Positions 27,451 through 37,372 of a DNA stretch of 64,000 bases are shown in pieces. The position numbers and the translations under genes are program-made. The notes under the pieces are model-generated. The model made no database searches. It saw nothing but the letters and a program-made list of their open reading frames with translations, and had not been told where the DNA came from. Each line of letters begins with the position of its first letter. The first letter of the stretch is position 1. The stretch comes from Shinella kummerowiae (GTDB lineage: Bacteria; Pseudomonadota; Alphaproteobacteria; Rhizobiales; Rhizobiaceae): assembly GCF_009827055.1 (NCBI RefSeq), contig NZ_WUMK01000008.1:186001-250000 (forward strand), in the 5' to 3' direction.

Positions 27451-28734
27451 TTAAAACCGCGCGCCCGCGAAATGGGCGATCTGGGCGCCGAGTTCGTAAT
27501 AGCCTTCGCGTGCGGCGCGGAAGGACTGCGCCTGGGGATCGCTGACCGGCAGCGGCAGGTCCATCTCGGCGATTTCGCCGGAGATCAACTGCGCCAGCGT
27601 GCGGCCGAACACCGTGCCCGGCGCGATGCCGCGGCCGTTGTAGCCGGAGAAGCCGATGACGTTTTCGGCCAACCGATGAAAGCGCGGCAGGTTGTCGGCG
27701 GTCATGCCGATCTTGCCGTACCACTCCGCTTCGAAGGCGACGTCACCGATGTCCGGAAACAGCTTCTTCAAGGCGCGGCGGGCCCAGGACTTGTGGATGC
27801 CGGTTCCCGTGCCGCGCAGCGCGCCGACGCTGCCGAACACCAGTCGGCCGCGTTTGTCGAAGCGGAAGGAGGAAAGCACCTCCTTCGTGTCCCACGCGCC
27901 CTGCTTTTCCGGCAGGATTTTTGCCTGCATCTCGGCGGAGAGCGGCACCGTGGCAAAATTGAAATAGGGCAGGTGGAGAAGCTCGGCACGCACCTCGTTC
28001 CAGGGCGCGACGGTATAGGCATTGGTCGCGACCACCACCCAGTCCGCCGTCACGGATCCGCGCGGCGTGTTGACCGTCCAGCGTTTGTCGATCCGCTCCG
28101 CACCCGTCACCGGGCTTCCCGTAAAGACCTGTGCGCCCGCGGCAATTGCCGCGCGGGACAGACCGCGCGCATAGGCGAGCGGCTGGATCGTGCCGGCGCG
28201 CATGTCGAGCAACGCGCCCGCATAGGCATCGGTCCCCACCTTCACCGCCGTCTCGGCCGCATCGAGCAGGCGCACCGGCGCACCGCGCCGCGACCATTGT
28301 TCCGCGCGTTGCTTCAATTCATCGAGGCCGGACTGGCCGACGGCACAGTGCAGCGTGCCGGCCGGGTTGATTTCACAGTCGATCGCGTGCTTCTCGACAA
28401 GGTCGAAAACAAGTCGCGGCGCATTGCCGAGCAGATCGAGCAACCGGCTGCCATAGAGATCGCCCAGCACACCCGGCAGCTCATCGGGCATGACCCACAT
28501 GCCGGCATTGACGAGGCCGACATTGCGACCCGAACCGCCATAGCCGATTTCAGCCCCTTCCAGCAGGATCACCCGCACACCGCGCTCGGCAAGGTGCAGC
28601 GCCGTCGAAAACCCGGTGTACCCGCCGCCGACGATGACGACATCCGCATCCGCCTTGCCGGAAAAGGCGACCGTTTCGGGCGCGGGTGGGGCGGTCATCT
28701 CCCAAAGGCCATGGGAGCGCGGGTCGTTGAGCAT
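27451..28734 (-). CDS. FAD-dependent amine oxidoreductase, candidate L-pipecolate oxidase (AmaA-like)
   Basis: 427-residue DAO-family flavoprotein. The FAD Rossmann motif VVIVGGGYTGFSTALHL starts near residue 32 and the second nucleotide contact SGRNVGLVNAG follows near 67; GFSGYNGRGIAPG near the C-terminus is typical of the glycine/gamma-glutamylputrescine oxidase branch. Context suggests L-pipecolate oxidase. In Pseudomonas putida amaA (about 428 aa) sits beside a LysR gene and hglS, and here the same order appears: this gene, a LysR regulator, then hglS. The product would be piperideine-6-carboxylate, the substrate of AmaB at 32718. Other secondary-amine or D-amino-acid substrates remain possible. 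Confidence 0.8.
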   Translation of the reverse strand: MLNDPRSHGLWEMTAPPAPETVAFSGKADADVVIVGGGYTGFSTALHLAERGVRVILLEGAEIGYGGSGRNVGLVNAGMWVMPDELPGVLGDLYGSRLLDLLGNAPRLVFDLVEKHAIDCEINPAGTLHCAVGQSGLDELKQRAEQWSRRGAPVRLLDAAETAVKVGTDAYAGALLDMRAGTIQPLAYARGLSRAAIAAGAQVFTGSPVTGAERIDKRWTVNTPRGSVTADWVVVATNAYTVAPWNEVRAELLHLPYFNFATVPLSAEMQAKILPEKQGAWDTKEVLSSFRFDKRGRLVFGSVGALRGTGTGIHKSWARRALKKLFPDIGDVAFEAEWYGKIGMTADNLPRFHRLAENVIGFSGYNGRGIAPGTVFGRTLAQLISGEIAEMDLPLPVSDPQAQSFRAAREGYYELGAQIAHFAGARF

Positions 28735-28847
28735 GGTGGTCTGCTTTTCGGAAGGAGAAGGATCGATCTCCGCACAATCGACGATGCGGCACCATGACTA
28801 AAGCAAAAAATCAGAACGGGGTCATGCCCCGTCCGCATGACAGGCGG

Positions 28848-29750
28848 TCAATGCCGGTCGGGAACCTGATTGGCGATCCAGGCACGGAACGCTTGGCTCA
28901 GCGGATTTTCGAGCTTCCCCTCGGGCACGACGAGATAATAGCTGTTTTCCGTCTCCATCGGCCGGTCGAAGACGACGGCGAGCCGACCGCTCGCCAGCTC
29001 CTGCTCGATCAGGTAATGCGGCAGCAGCGCAAAGCCGAGACCGGCGACGGCCGATTCGATGACCATGGCGAACTGGTCGAAGCGGTGGCCGCGATAGGCG
29101 GTATCCGCCGAACCGCCGTTCAGCTCGAACCATTGCGCCCAGAGTTTTGGGCGCGTCGCGAGATGCAGAAGCGGTGCGGTCTCCAGGTCCTTCGGCTCGG
29201 AAAAATTCCAGCTTTTCAGAAGCTCCGGGCTCGCCGCCGGCAGGATGACCTCGCTGCACAGATAGGAGCAGGCGGCACGCGCCCACACCGGCTGGCCATA
29301 GTGGATGGCAAGGTCAAAATTCTCTTCGTCGAAATCGAACGGTTTCGAGCGCGAGGCGATGTTGACGATCGTGCCCGGATGCTCCGCCAGGAAGGCCGGA
29401 ATGCGCGGCGTCAGCCAGCGGCTGCCGAAGGTCGGCAGCGTGGCGATGGAGAGGCTGTGTTCGGAGGAGGCGGACGCCATGGCGCGCAGCATAGTCTCTT
29501 CCGTCTGGTGCAGCAGTTTTCGAACTTCCGGCAGGAAGCGGCGGCCGTCGTCGGACAGCACCACGCGCTGGCGCACGCGCTCGAACAACAGCACGCCGAG
29601 CTGTTCCTCGAGGTCCTTGATCTGGCGGCTGACGGCGCTCTGCGTGAGGTTTAGCTCGTGCGCGGCCTGCGTGAAGGAGCCGTGGCGCGCGGCGCATTCG
29701 AACGCTTGCAGCGTGGTGACGTCAGGGATCAGCCTTCGACTGAGCTTCAT
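28848..29750 (-). CDS. LysR family regulator, GcvA-like, probable regulator of hglS operon
   Basis: 300-residue LysR protein. The helix-turn-helix lies in residues 1-65 (FTQAAHELNLTQSAVSRQIK) and the effector domain opens with LSIATLPTFGSRWLTPRIP, a feature of the GcvA/AmpR-like subgroup. It is transcribed away from hglS with about 117 bp between the start codons, and towards the AmaA-like oxidase 113 bp downstream. It probably activates the lysine-degradation operon; a 2-aminoadipate- or oxoadipate-type effector is a guess from context. Confidence 0.88.
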   Translation of the reverse strand: MKLSRRLIPDVTTLQAFECAARHGSFTQAAHELNLTQSAVSRQIKDLEEQLGVLLFERVRQRVVLSDDGRRFLPEVRKLLHQTEETMLRAMASASSEHSLSIATLPTFGSRWLTPRIPAFLAEHPGTIVNIASRSKPFDFDEENFDLAIHYGQPVWARAACSYLCSEVILPAASPELLKSWNFSEPKDLETAPLLHLATRPKLWAQWFELNGGSADTAYRGHRFDQFAMVIESAVAGLGFALLPHYLIEQELASGRLAVVFDRPMETENSYYLVVPEGKLENPLSQAFRAWIANQVPDRH

Positions 29751-29867
29751 TCTTTCCTCGCATCAACATAGTCAGAACGGTCGCAATCGCTTGGGGAAAC
29801 GATCCAGTATGATCCGTTTTGAGAATGAACAGGGCCCTCCCACCCTTGTAAGATGAGACCGCTTCCC

Positions 29868-31265
29868 ATGAAAGCAAATTCGTACGTTTGCGCCGACAAG
29901 ATCCGCTCGGATTTCTCCGCCGCCATGTCCGCCATGTACCGCGACGAGGTTCCGGCCTATGGCACGCTGATGGCGCTGGTGGCCAAGGTCAACGGCGCGA
30001 CGCTCGCCGCCGACCCGCATCTCAAGACCCGCCTCGAAGCGACCGATTCGCTCGACCGCATCTCCGAAGAGCGCCACGGCGCCATCCGCCTGGGCACCCC
30101 GGAAGAGCTGTCCCTGATGCGCCGCGTCTTCGCCGTCATGGGCATGCTCCCGGTCGGCTACTATGACCTTTCCACCGCGGGCGTTCCGGTGCATTCCACC
30201 GCCTTCCGCCCGGTCGGGGCGACAAGCCTCAGCCGCAATCCCTTCCGCGTCTTCACCTCGCTGCTTCGCCTCGATCTGATCGCCGACGAGAAGCTGCGGG
30301 AGGAGGCTGCCGCCGTTCTCGCCGCGCGCAAGATTTTCACCGACGAGGCCGTGAAACTCGTCGAAAAGGCCGAGCGTGACGGTGGCCTCGATGCCGCCGA
30401 CGCCGCCCGTTTCGTCACGGAAGTGCTCGAAACCTTCCGCTGGCACGACCACGCCATCGTCAGCACCGACATGTACAAGCGCCTGCACGATGCGCACCGG
30501 CTGATCGCCGACGTCGTCTCCTTCAAGGGCCCGCACATCAACCACCTGACGCCGCGCACGCTGGACATCGACAAGGTACAGGCCCGCATGCCGGACGAAG
30601 GCATCGCCCCCAAGGCGATCGTCGAAGGCCCGCCGACGCGCAATTGCCCGATCCTGTTGCGCCAGACCTCGTTCAAGGCGCTGGAAGAGGCCGTCGCGTT
30701 CATCGGCAGCGATGGCAGCTGGCAGAAAGGCTCGCACACCGCCCGCTTCGGCGAGATCGAGCAGCGCGGCGTGGCGCTGACGCCGAAGGGCCGCGCGCTC
30801 TACGACCAACTGCTCAACGACACCCGCGCCCGCGTGCGCCCGGCCGCCGATGGCTCCAATGCCGCGGAATACGAAGCGGCGCTTGCCGACGTCTTCACGG
30901 CGTTTCCGGACGATTGGGACGGCATCCGCAAGGCGGGCCTCGGCTATTTCCGCTATTCGCTGACCGAAAAGGGCATGTCGGTCTCCGGCCGCAAGGCCGA
31001 TCTCGAAACCGCCATCGAAGCCGGTCTCATCCAGTTCGACCCGATCGTCTACGAAGATTTTCTGCCCGTCAGCGCCGCCGGCATCTTCCAGTCGAATCTC
31101 GGCGACGACGCGGCCCAGGATTTCGTCGCAAGCCCCAACCAGGTGATGTTCGAGCGCGATCTCGGCGCGACGGTACTGGACGAATTCGCCCATTATGCCG
31201 GTATCCAGCGTGCATCGCTTGAAATGTGCCTTTCCATCGTCAACATGTCCGCCGCTGCAGAGTGA
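29868..31265 (+). CDS. hglS: 2-oxoadipate dioxygenase/decarboxylase HglS
   Basis: 465-residue DUF1338 protein. Characterised HglS is an Fe(II)-dependent enzyme that converts 2-oxoadipate to D-2-hydroxyglutarate with loss of CO2, the key step of bacterial 2-aminoadipate catabolism. Counting from the Met at 29868, metal ligand His70 and substrate-binding Arg74 (ERHGAIRLG) and His226 (HINHLTPR) fall on exactly the numbers I recall for the P. putida enzyme. The third ligand is Glu296 here (GEIEQRG), two residues later than the number I recall. This numbering favours ATG 29868 over the in-frame ATG at 29853. It is the first gene of a tight operon with the D-2-hydroxyglutarate dehydrogenase, amaB and an aminotransferase. 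Confidence 0.95.
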   Translation: MKANSYVCADKIRSDFSAAMSAMYRDEVPAYGTLMALVAKVNGATLAADPHLKTRLEATDSLDRISEERHGAIRLGTPEELSLMRRVFAVMGMLPVGYYDLSTAGVPVHSTAFRPVGATSLSRNPFRVFTSLLRLDLIADEKLREEAAAVLAARKIFTDEAVKLVEKAERDGGLDAADAARFVTEVLETFRWHDHAIVSTDMYKRLHDAHRLIADVVSFKGPHINHLTPRTLDIDKVQARMPDEGIAPKAIVEGPPTRNCPILLRQTSFKALEEAVAFIGSDGSWQKGSHTARFGEIEQRGVALTPKGRALYDQLLNDTRARVRPAADGSNAAEYEAALADVFTAFPDDWDGIRKAGLGYFRYSLTEKGMSVSGRKADLETAIEAGLIQFDPIVYEDFLPVSAAGIFQSNLGDDAAQDFVASPNQVMFERDLGATVLDEFAHYAGIQRASLEMCLSIVNMSAAAE

Positions 31266-31276
31266 CGGAGGACAGG

Positions 31277-32695
31277 ATGACAGAGGCAAGCCATATCGAG
31301 GCCCTTAAGGGCCTGCTCGGCGAGAAGGGCCTTCTCACCGGAGCCTCGGACATGGCCGCCTACGAGACCGGCGCGCGCTACGACAAGGGCCGCGCCGCCT
31401 TCGTTGCCCGCCCGGCAACGACGGAAGAGACCTCGGCCACCGTCTCCTACTGCGTCAGGAACGGCATTGCCCTCGTCCCGCAATCCGGCAATACCGGCCT
31501 CGTCTCCGGCTCGACGCCGGATAGCAGCGGCCGCCAGGGCATTGTGAGCCTCGATCGCCTCACGGCGCCGTTCGACCTCGACCGCGTCAACCGCACGATC
31601 AAGGCGGGTGCCGGTGTTCGCCTTTCCGACCTGAATAGCAAGCTGGAGGACACCGGCCTGTTCTTCCCGATCGACCTCGGCGCCGACCCGCGCCTCGGCG
31701 GCATGATCGCGACGAACACCGGCGGTTCGCGCTTCCTCCGCTACGGCGACGTGCGCCGCAACACGCTGGGCCTCACCGTCGTTCTCGCCGACGAGGCCGG
31801 CACCGTGCTCGACCTCTCTTCGGATCTGCGCAAGAACAACACCGGGGTCGATTGGAAACAGCTCTTCATCGGCACGTCCGGCGCCTTCGGCATCATCACC
31901 GAATGTGTGCTGAACCTCGAGCCCGCGCCGAAACAGTCGGCAACCGCACTCCTCGTTCCGTCTTCGAACGAACAGGTTTCCGCCCTGCTCGTCGCCATGG
32001 AAGATGCGCTCGGCAGCTACTTGTCCGCCTTCGAAGGCATGTCCGGCAATGCGGTGCGTGCCGCGCTCGACCATGTGCCGTCGCTGCGCAATCCCTTCCA
32101 GGGCGGCATCGTGCCGGATTTCGTCATCCTCGCCGAAATCTCCCGCTCCACGCCGCCGCGCGAGGGCGAACAGCCGCTCGATGCGGTGCTGGAAGAGGTG
32201 CTCGCCGCGATTTGGGAGCGTGAGGATGCGCCGCTCGCCGATGCCTTCGTCGGCCCGCCGCACGAAATCTGGGCGCTGCGCCATGCCTTGTCGGAAGGCG
32301 TGAAACATAGCGGGCGATTGATCGCCTTCGATCTGTCGTTCCGCCGGGGTGACATCATGCCGTTCCTTGCCCATATGAAGGCGGACATGCCGGATCACTT
32401 CGAAGACGTGACGATCTGCGATTTCGGCCATATCGGCGATGGCGGCGTGCACTTCAATCTCGTCGTCGCCAAGGACGATCCGCGGCTTGCCGATCCCGAT
32501 TTCGAGGCCGATCTGCGCGACTGGGTTTTCACTGTGGCGGTCGAGCAGTTCGACGGCAGTTTCAGCGCGGAACACGCCATCGGCCGCAAGAACCAGGCCT
32601 TCTACGACAGATACACCCCGGAAAAGATCCGCGAACTGGCGGCCGGGCTGAAAATCATCACATCGCCGGGTCCGCTCGGCGCCATGACCTTTTAA
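31277..32695 (+). CDS. FAD-binding D-2-hydroxyglutarate dehydrogenase
   Basis: 472-residue flavoprotein of the FAD-binding_4/GlcD family. The PCMH-type FAD domain has PQSGNTGLVSGSTP near residue 72, LGGMIATNTGGSRFLRYGDV near 140 and GTSGAFGIITECVLNL near 200. The C-terminal domain has the metal/substrate motif CDFGHIGDGGVHFNLV and the terminal SAEHAIGRKNQAF typical of D-2-hydroxyglutarate and D-lactate dehydrogenases. It oxidises the HglS product D-2-hydroxyglutarate to 2-oxoglutarate, passing electrons onward. ATG 31277 has GGAGGACAGG just upstream; it starts 11 bp after hglS. The pairing with hglS fixes the substrate better than sequence alone. Confidence 0.92.
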   Translation: MTEASHIEALKGLLGEKGLLTGASDMAAYETGARYDKGRAAFVARPATTEETSATVSYCVRNGIALVPQSGNTGLVSGSTPDSSGRQGIVSLDRLTAPFDLDRVNRTIKAGAGVRLSDLNSKLEDTGLFFPIDLGADPRLGGMIATNTGGSRFLRYGDVRRNTLGLTVVLADEAGTVLDLSSDLRKNNTGVDWKQLFIGTSGAFGIITECVLNLEPAPKQSATALLVPSSNEQVSALLVAMEDALGSYLSAFEGMSGNAVRAALDHVPSLRNPFQGGIVPDFVILAEISRSTPPREGEQPLDAVLEEVLAAIWEREDAPLADAFVGPPHEIWALRHALSEGVKHSGRLIAFDLSFRRGDIMPFLAHMKADMPDHFEDVTICDFGHIGDGGVHFNLVVAKDDPRLADPDFEADLRDWVFTVAVEQFDGSFSAEHAIGRKNQAFYDRYTPEKIRELAAGLKIITSPGPLGAMTF

Positions 32696-32717
32696 CAAGA
32701 CATCAGGGAGAATACCC

Positions 32718-34241
32718 ATGACGAAAGTCGACGTGAAAGCCGAAACCGCCGCCCTTCTCGACAAGCTCGGCGTTGCCGCTGACACCTGGCAGGGGGGCGA
32801 CATGGCCTCCTTCAGCCCGGTCAGCGGCGAGGAGATCGCCAGGCTGAAGACCGTTTCGGGCGCAGACACCGACAAGGCCATCGACGCCGCCCATGAAGCC
32901 TTCAAGGCCTGGCGCCTCGTGCCGGCGCCGAAGCGCGGCGAACTGGTCCGCCTGCTCGGCGAGGAACTGCGCGCATCCAAGGCCGATCTCGGCCGCCTCG
33001 TTTCCATCGAAGCCGGCAAGATCACCTCCGAAGGCCTCGGCGAAGTGCAGGAAATGATCGACATCTGCGATTTCGCAGTCGGCCTCTCCCGCCAGCTCTA
33101 CGGCTTGACGATCGCCACCGAGCGCCCCGGCCACCGCATGATGGAAACCTGGCACCCGCTCGGCGTCGTCGGCATCATCTCGGCCTTCAACTTCCCGGTC
33201 GCCGTCTGGTCGTGGAACGCGGCACTCGCACTCGTCGCCGGCAATTCCATCGTCTGGAAGCCCTCTGAAAAGACCCCGCTGACGGCGCTCGCCTGCCAGG
33301 CGATCTTCGAGCGCGCGCTCGCCCGCTTCGGCGATGCCCCGGCGAACCTGTCGCAGGTTCTCATCGGCGACCGCGCCATCGGCGAAGCCCTCGTCGACAA
33401 CCACAAGGTCGCGCTCGTCTCGGCCACCGGCTCCACCCGCATGGGCAAGGAAGTCGGCCCGCGTCTCGCCAAGCGTTTCGCCCGCTCGATCCTCGAGCTC
33501 GGCGGCAACAATGCCGGCATCGTCTGCCCGTCGGCCGATCTCGACATGGCGCTGCGCGCCATCGCCTTCGGCGCCATGGGCACCGCCGGCCAGCGCTGCA
33601 CCACGCTGCGCCGCCTCTTCGTGCATGACAGCGTCTACGACCAGCTCGTGCCGCGCCTGAAGAAGGCCTATACCAGCGTTTCCGTCGGCAACCCGCTGGA
33701 AACCTCGGCCCTCGTCGGCCCGCTCGTCGACAAGCAGGCCTTCGACGGCATGCAGAAGGCGATTGCAGCGGCCAAGGCCGAAGGCGGTTCCGTCACCGGC
33801 GGCGAGCGCGTTGCCGATGCCGGCAAGGACACGGCCTACTATGTGAAGCCGGCGATCGTCGAAATGCCGAAGCAGGCCGGCCCGGTTCTCGAAGAGACGT
33901 TCGCGCCGATCCTCTACGTCATGAAGTATTCCGACTTCGACGCCGTGCTGGACGACCACAACGCCGTCTCGGCCGGTCTCTCCTCGTCGATCTTCACGCT
34001 GAACGTCCAGGAAGCCGAGCGTTTCCTTTCGGTCGACGGCTCGGATTGCGGCATCGCCAATGTCAACATCGGCACCTCGGGCGCTGAAATCGGCGGCGCG
34101 TTCGGCGGCGAAAAGGAAACCGGCGGCGGTCGCGAATCCGGCTCCGACGCCTGGAAGGCCTACATGCGCCGCGCCACCAACACGGTGAACTATTCGAAGG
34201 CCCTGCCGCTCGCCCAGGGCGTCTCCTTCGACATCGAGTAA
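32718..34241 (+). CDS. amaB: Piperideine-6-carboxylate / 2-aminoadipate semialdehyde dehydrogenase (ALDH7 type)
   Basis: 507-residue NAD-dependent aldehyde dehydrogenase of the ALDH7/AmaB subgroup. The catalytic base is Glu260 in LELGGNNAGIV and the nucleophile is Cys294 in GTAGQRCTTLRR; the subgroup motif ISAFNFPVAVWSWN is present. It oxidises delta1-piperideine-6-carboxylate (in equilibrium with 2-aminoadipate 6-semialdehyde) to L-2-aminoadipate. It follows the D-2-hydroxyglutarate dehydrogenase by 22 bp with a GGGAGAA ribosome site, and is followed after 6 bp by the aminotransferase that should use its product. Confidence 0.94.
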   Translation: MTKVDVKAETAALLDKLGVAADTWQGGDMASFSPVSGEEIARLKTVSGADTDKAIDAAHEAFKAWRLVPAPKRGELVRLLGEELRASKADLGRLVSIEAGKITSEGLGEVQEMIDICDFAVGLSRQLYGLTIATERPGHRMMETWHPLGVVGIISAFNFPVAVWSWNAALALVAGNSIVWKPSEKTPLTALACQAIFERALARFGDAPANLSQVLIGDRAIGEALVDNHKVALVSATGSTRMGKEVGPRLAKRFARSILELGGNNAGIVCPSADLDMALRAIAFGAMGTAGQRCTTLRRLFVHDSVYDQLVPRLKKAYTSVSVGNPLETSALVGPLVDKQAFDGMQKAIAAAKAEGGSVTGGERVADAGKDTAYYVKPAIVEMPKQAGPVLEETFAPILYVMKYSDFDAVLDDHNAVSAGLSSSIFTLNVQEAERFLSVDGSDCGIANVNIGTSGAEIGGAFGGEKETGGGRESGSDAWKAYMRRATNTVNYSKALPLAQGVSFDIE

Positions 34242-35480
<1,239 letters not shown>

Positions 35481-35500
35481 GGCAAGCCAAACCATCCGGC

Positions 35501-35534
35501 AAAAAAAAGGGGCCTCGTTAGAGGCCCCATTTTT
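35501..35534. terminator. Bidirectional intrinsic terminator after the hglS operon
   Basis: GGGGCCTC and GAGGCCCC form a perfect 8-bp stem with loop GTTA, preceded by eight A and followed by ATTTTT. It ends the plus-strand operon and, read in reverse, can also stop transcripts from the lysine dehydrogenase gene on the other strand. Confidence 0.92.
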
Positions 35535-35637
35535 ATGTGTCCGCGCCTTCTGGCGTTCTCTGCTTCCCCGCAGCCTTGGCCACAGATGCGAAAACACCCC
35601 GGTTTCTTAGCCGGGGCGTTAAAGGGTTTGGAAAAGA

Positions 35638-36738
35638 TCAGGCAGCGCGGGCGCCGTGGTTTTCCTGGGCGTAATAGTGGCCGAAACGGTTGGCGAGGAA
35701 GGCGTCGAGCGCGATTTCTTCCTGGCGGACAAAACCTTCGGCACGCAGCGAGCCATCGGCCAGCATGTCGAGCACGGCGCAGATCGAGCCGGCCGTCGTG
35801 ATCTGGATGGCCGAATGCAGGACGCCGGCGATCGGCGCGCTGTAGACCTTGTTGGCGTAGGTTTCCTGGATCAGGCGGCCGCCCTTGCGACCGGAAACGG
35901 TCACGAAGATGATGACGACGTCCTGCGTGGTGGTCGGCAGGGCATTTTCAAAGATGTCCTTGAGGACTTCGCGGCGATGACGCAGGCCGAGATCGTTCAG
36001 CAGCGCCTTCATGATCGCGGCGTGGCCGGGATAACGGATCGTCTTGTAGTTCAGTGTGCGGACCTTGCCCTTCAGCGTCTCGCAGAGCGTGCCGAGGCCG
36101 CCCGACGTGTTGAAGGCTTCATAGGTCACGCCGTCGAGCGAGAATTCTTCGCGCTCTTCCAGAGCCGGAACCTCGATCAGCGCGCTTTCGACGATCGCTT
36201 CGCAGGGCTCGATGTATTCGTTGATGACGCCGTCGGTGCTCCAGGTGAGGTTGTAGTTCAGCGCATTGGAGGGGTACTGCGGCAGGGCGCCGACGCGCAT
36301 GCGCACGCTTTCGAGCGAATCGAAGCGGCTCGCGAGGTCATTGGCGACAATCGAGATGAAGCCAGGTGCGAGGCCGCACTGCGGAATGAAGGCGGTCTTG
36401 GCCGTTTCGGCGATGCGCTTGACGTGGCGGGTGGATTCGACGTCTTCCGTGAGATCGAGATAGTGCACGCCGGCAGCCGCAGCGGCTTCGGCAATCGCGA
36501 CCGTCAGATGGTAGGGGGCGGCCGAAAGAACGGCGAACTTGCCGGTCAGCAGGGCCTTCATGGCGGCTGCGTCCGCGATGTCGACGGCAACCGTCGAAAC
36601 GGCAGCGTGGCTTTCGATCGCAGCAAGCTGCTCGTCCGAACGGTCCGCGACGGTGACGCGGTAATCCCCGCTGTGAGCCAGCATGCGGGCGATGGTCGAG
36701 CCGATCTTGCCTGCGCCGATGACGACGATGTCCTTCAT
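35638..36738 (-). CDS. L-lysine 6-dehydrogenase (saccharopine dehydrogenase-like family)
   Basis: 366-residue NAD(P)-dependent enzyme with an N-terminal Rossmann motif VVIGAGKIGSTIARML and a saccharopine-dehydrogenase-like C-terminal domain (GLAPGFISIVANDLA; FNTSGGLGTL). Known lysine 6-dehydrogenases of Agrobacterium and Geobacillus belong to this family and have this length; they deaminate the epsilon carbon of L-lysine to allysine, which cyclises to piperideine-6-carboxylate for AmaB. ATG 36738 has a strong GGAGGGAAA ribosome site; an upstream in-frame codon at 36756 does not. It is divergent from an Lrp regulator and next to the hglS operon, which supports lysine over saccharopine or carboxynorspermidine as substrate. 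Confidence 0.85.
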   Translation of the reverse strand: MKDIVVIGAGKIGSTIARMLAHSGDYRVTVADRSDEQLAAIESHAAVSTVAVDIADAAAMKALLTGKFAVLSAAPYHLTVAIAEAAAAAGVHYLDLTEDVESTRHVKRIAETAKTAFIPQCGLAPGFISIVANDLASRFDSLESVRMRVGALPQYPSNALNYNLTWSTDGVINEYIEPCEAIVESALIEVPALEEREEFSLDGVTYEAFNTSGGLGTLCETLKGKVRTLNYKTIRYPGHAAIMKALLNDLGLRHRREVLKDIFENALPTTTQDVVIIFVTVSGRKGGRLIQETYANKVYSAPIAGVLHSAIQITTAGSICAVLDMLADGSLRAEGFVRQEEIALDAFLANRFGHYYAQENHGARAA

Positions 36739-36813
36739 GTGATTTCCCTCCGGCATGAATTGATGCGCTTATTTTGGAGGCAGGGACTGTCGATTTAAAG
36801 CGCCACATCTGGC

Positions 36814-36825
36814 ATAATACATTAT
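36814..36825. promoter_or_regulatory. Candidate Lrp-type operator between lysine dehydrogenase and lrp genes
   Basis: ATAATACATTAT is an AT-rich dyad (ATAAT, 2-bp spacer, ATTAT) in the 100-bp divergent region, 13 bp before the regulator's start. Lrp/AsnC proteins bind such AT-rich dyads. It could serve both autoregulation and lysine-responsive control of the dehydrogenase. Confidence 0.45.
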
Positions 36826-36838
36826 CGGTATCGGCAGA

Positions 36839-37291
36839 ATGACGGTAAAAATGAGCATTTCGACGCTAGGGCCCAAGGATCGCGAGCTTCTCGCCATCCT
36901 TAGCGAGAACGCCCGCGAACAGACCGCGACCATCGCCCGCAAGCTCGGGCTGTCGCGCACGACCGTGCAGGCGAAGATCGACCGGCTGGAGCGCGACGGT
37001 GTGATCGCCGGCTACGGCGTCAAGCTGTCCGACGCCTATGAGAGCGGCATGGTGAAGGCGCATGTGCTGATCACCATCGCGCCGAAGACGCTTTCGCGCA
37101 TCACGACCGAACTGCACGCCATTTCCGCCGTGCGCACGCTGCATTCGGTAAGTGGCAGTTTCGACCTGATCGCCGTGGTCGAGGCGGCATCCATTGCCGA
37201 ACTCGACCACCTCATCGACCGCATCGGCGCCATCGACGGCGTGGAACGCACTCTGTCGTCGATCATCCTGTCGACGCGAATCCGGCGTTAG
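36839..37291 (+). CDS. Lrp/AsnC family transcriptional regulator
   Basis: 150-residue protein with an N-terminal winged helix-turn-helix (LAILSENAREQTATIARKLG then SRTTVQAKIDRLERDG, residues ~18-58) and a C-terminal RAM/ACT ligand domain (about 70-145, HSVSGSFDLIAVVEA). Lrp proteins sense amino acids. The divergent lysine 6-dehydrogenase gene 100 bp away suggests lysine or a product as effector and that gene as the main target. The start could be ATG 36839 or the second Met four codons on (36851); neither has a clear ribosome site. Confidence 0.9.
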   Translation: MTVKMSISTLGPKDRELLAILSENAREQTATIARKLGLSRTTVQAKIDRLERDGVIAGYGVKLSDAYESGMVKAHVLITIAPKTLSRITTELHAISAVRTLHSVSGSFDLIAVVEAASIAELDHLIDRIGAIDGVERTLSSIILSTRIRR

Positions 37292-37372
37292 GCGATGCCT
37301 GCGGCCCAAACGACCTCCAATAGCAGTCAACCACCTCGCCTTCGCGGCCCCTTCACCTTCACACCACCACTG

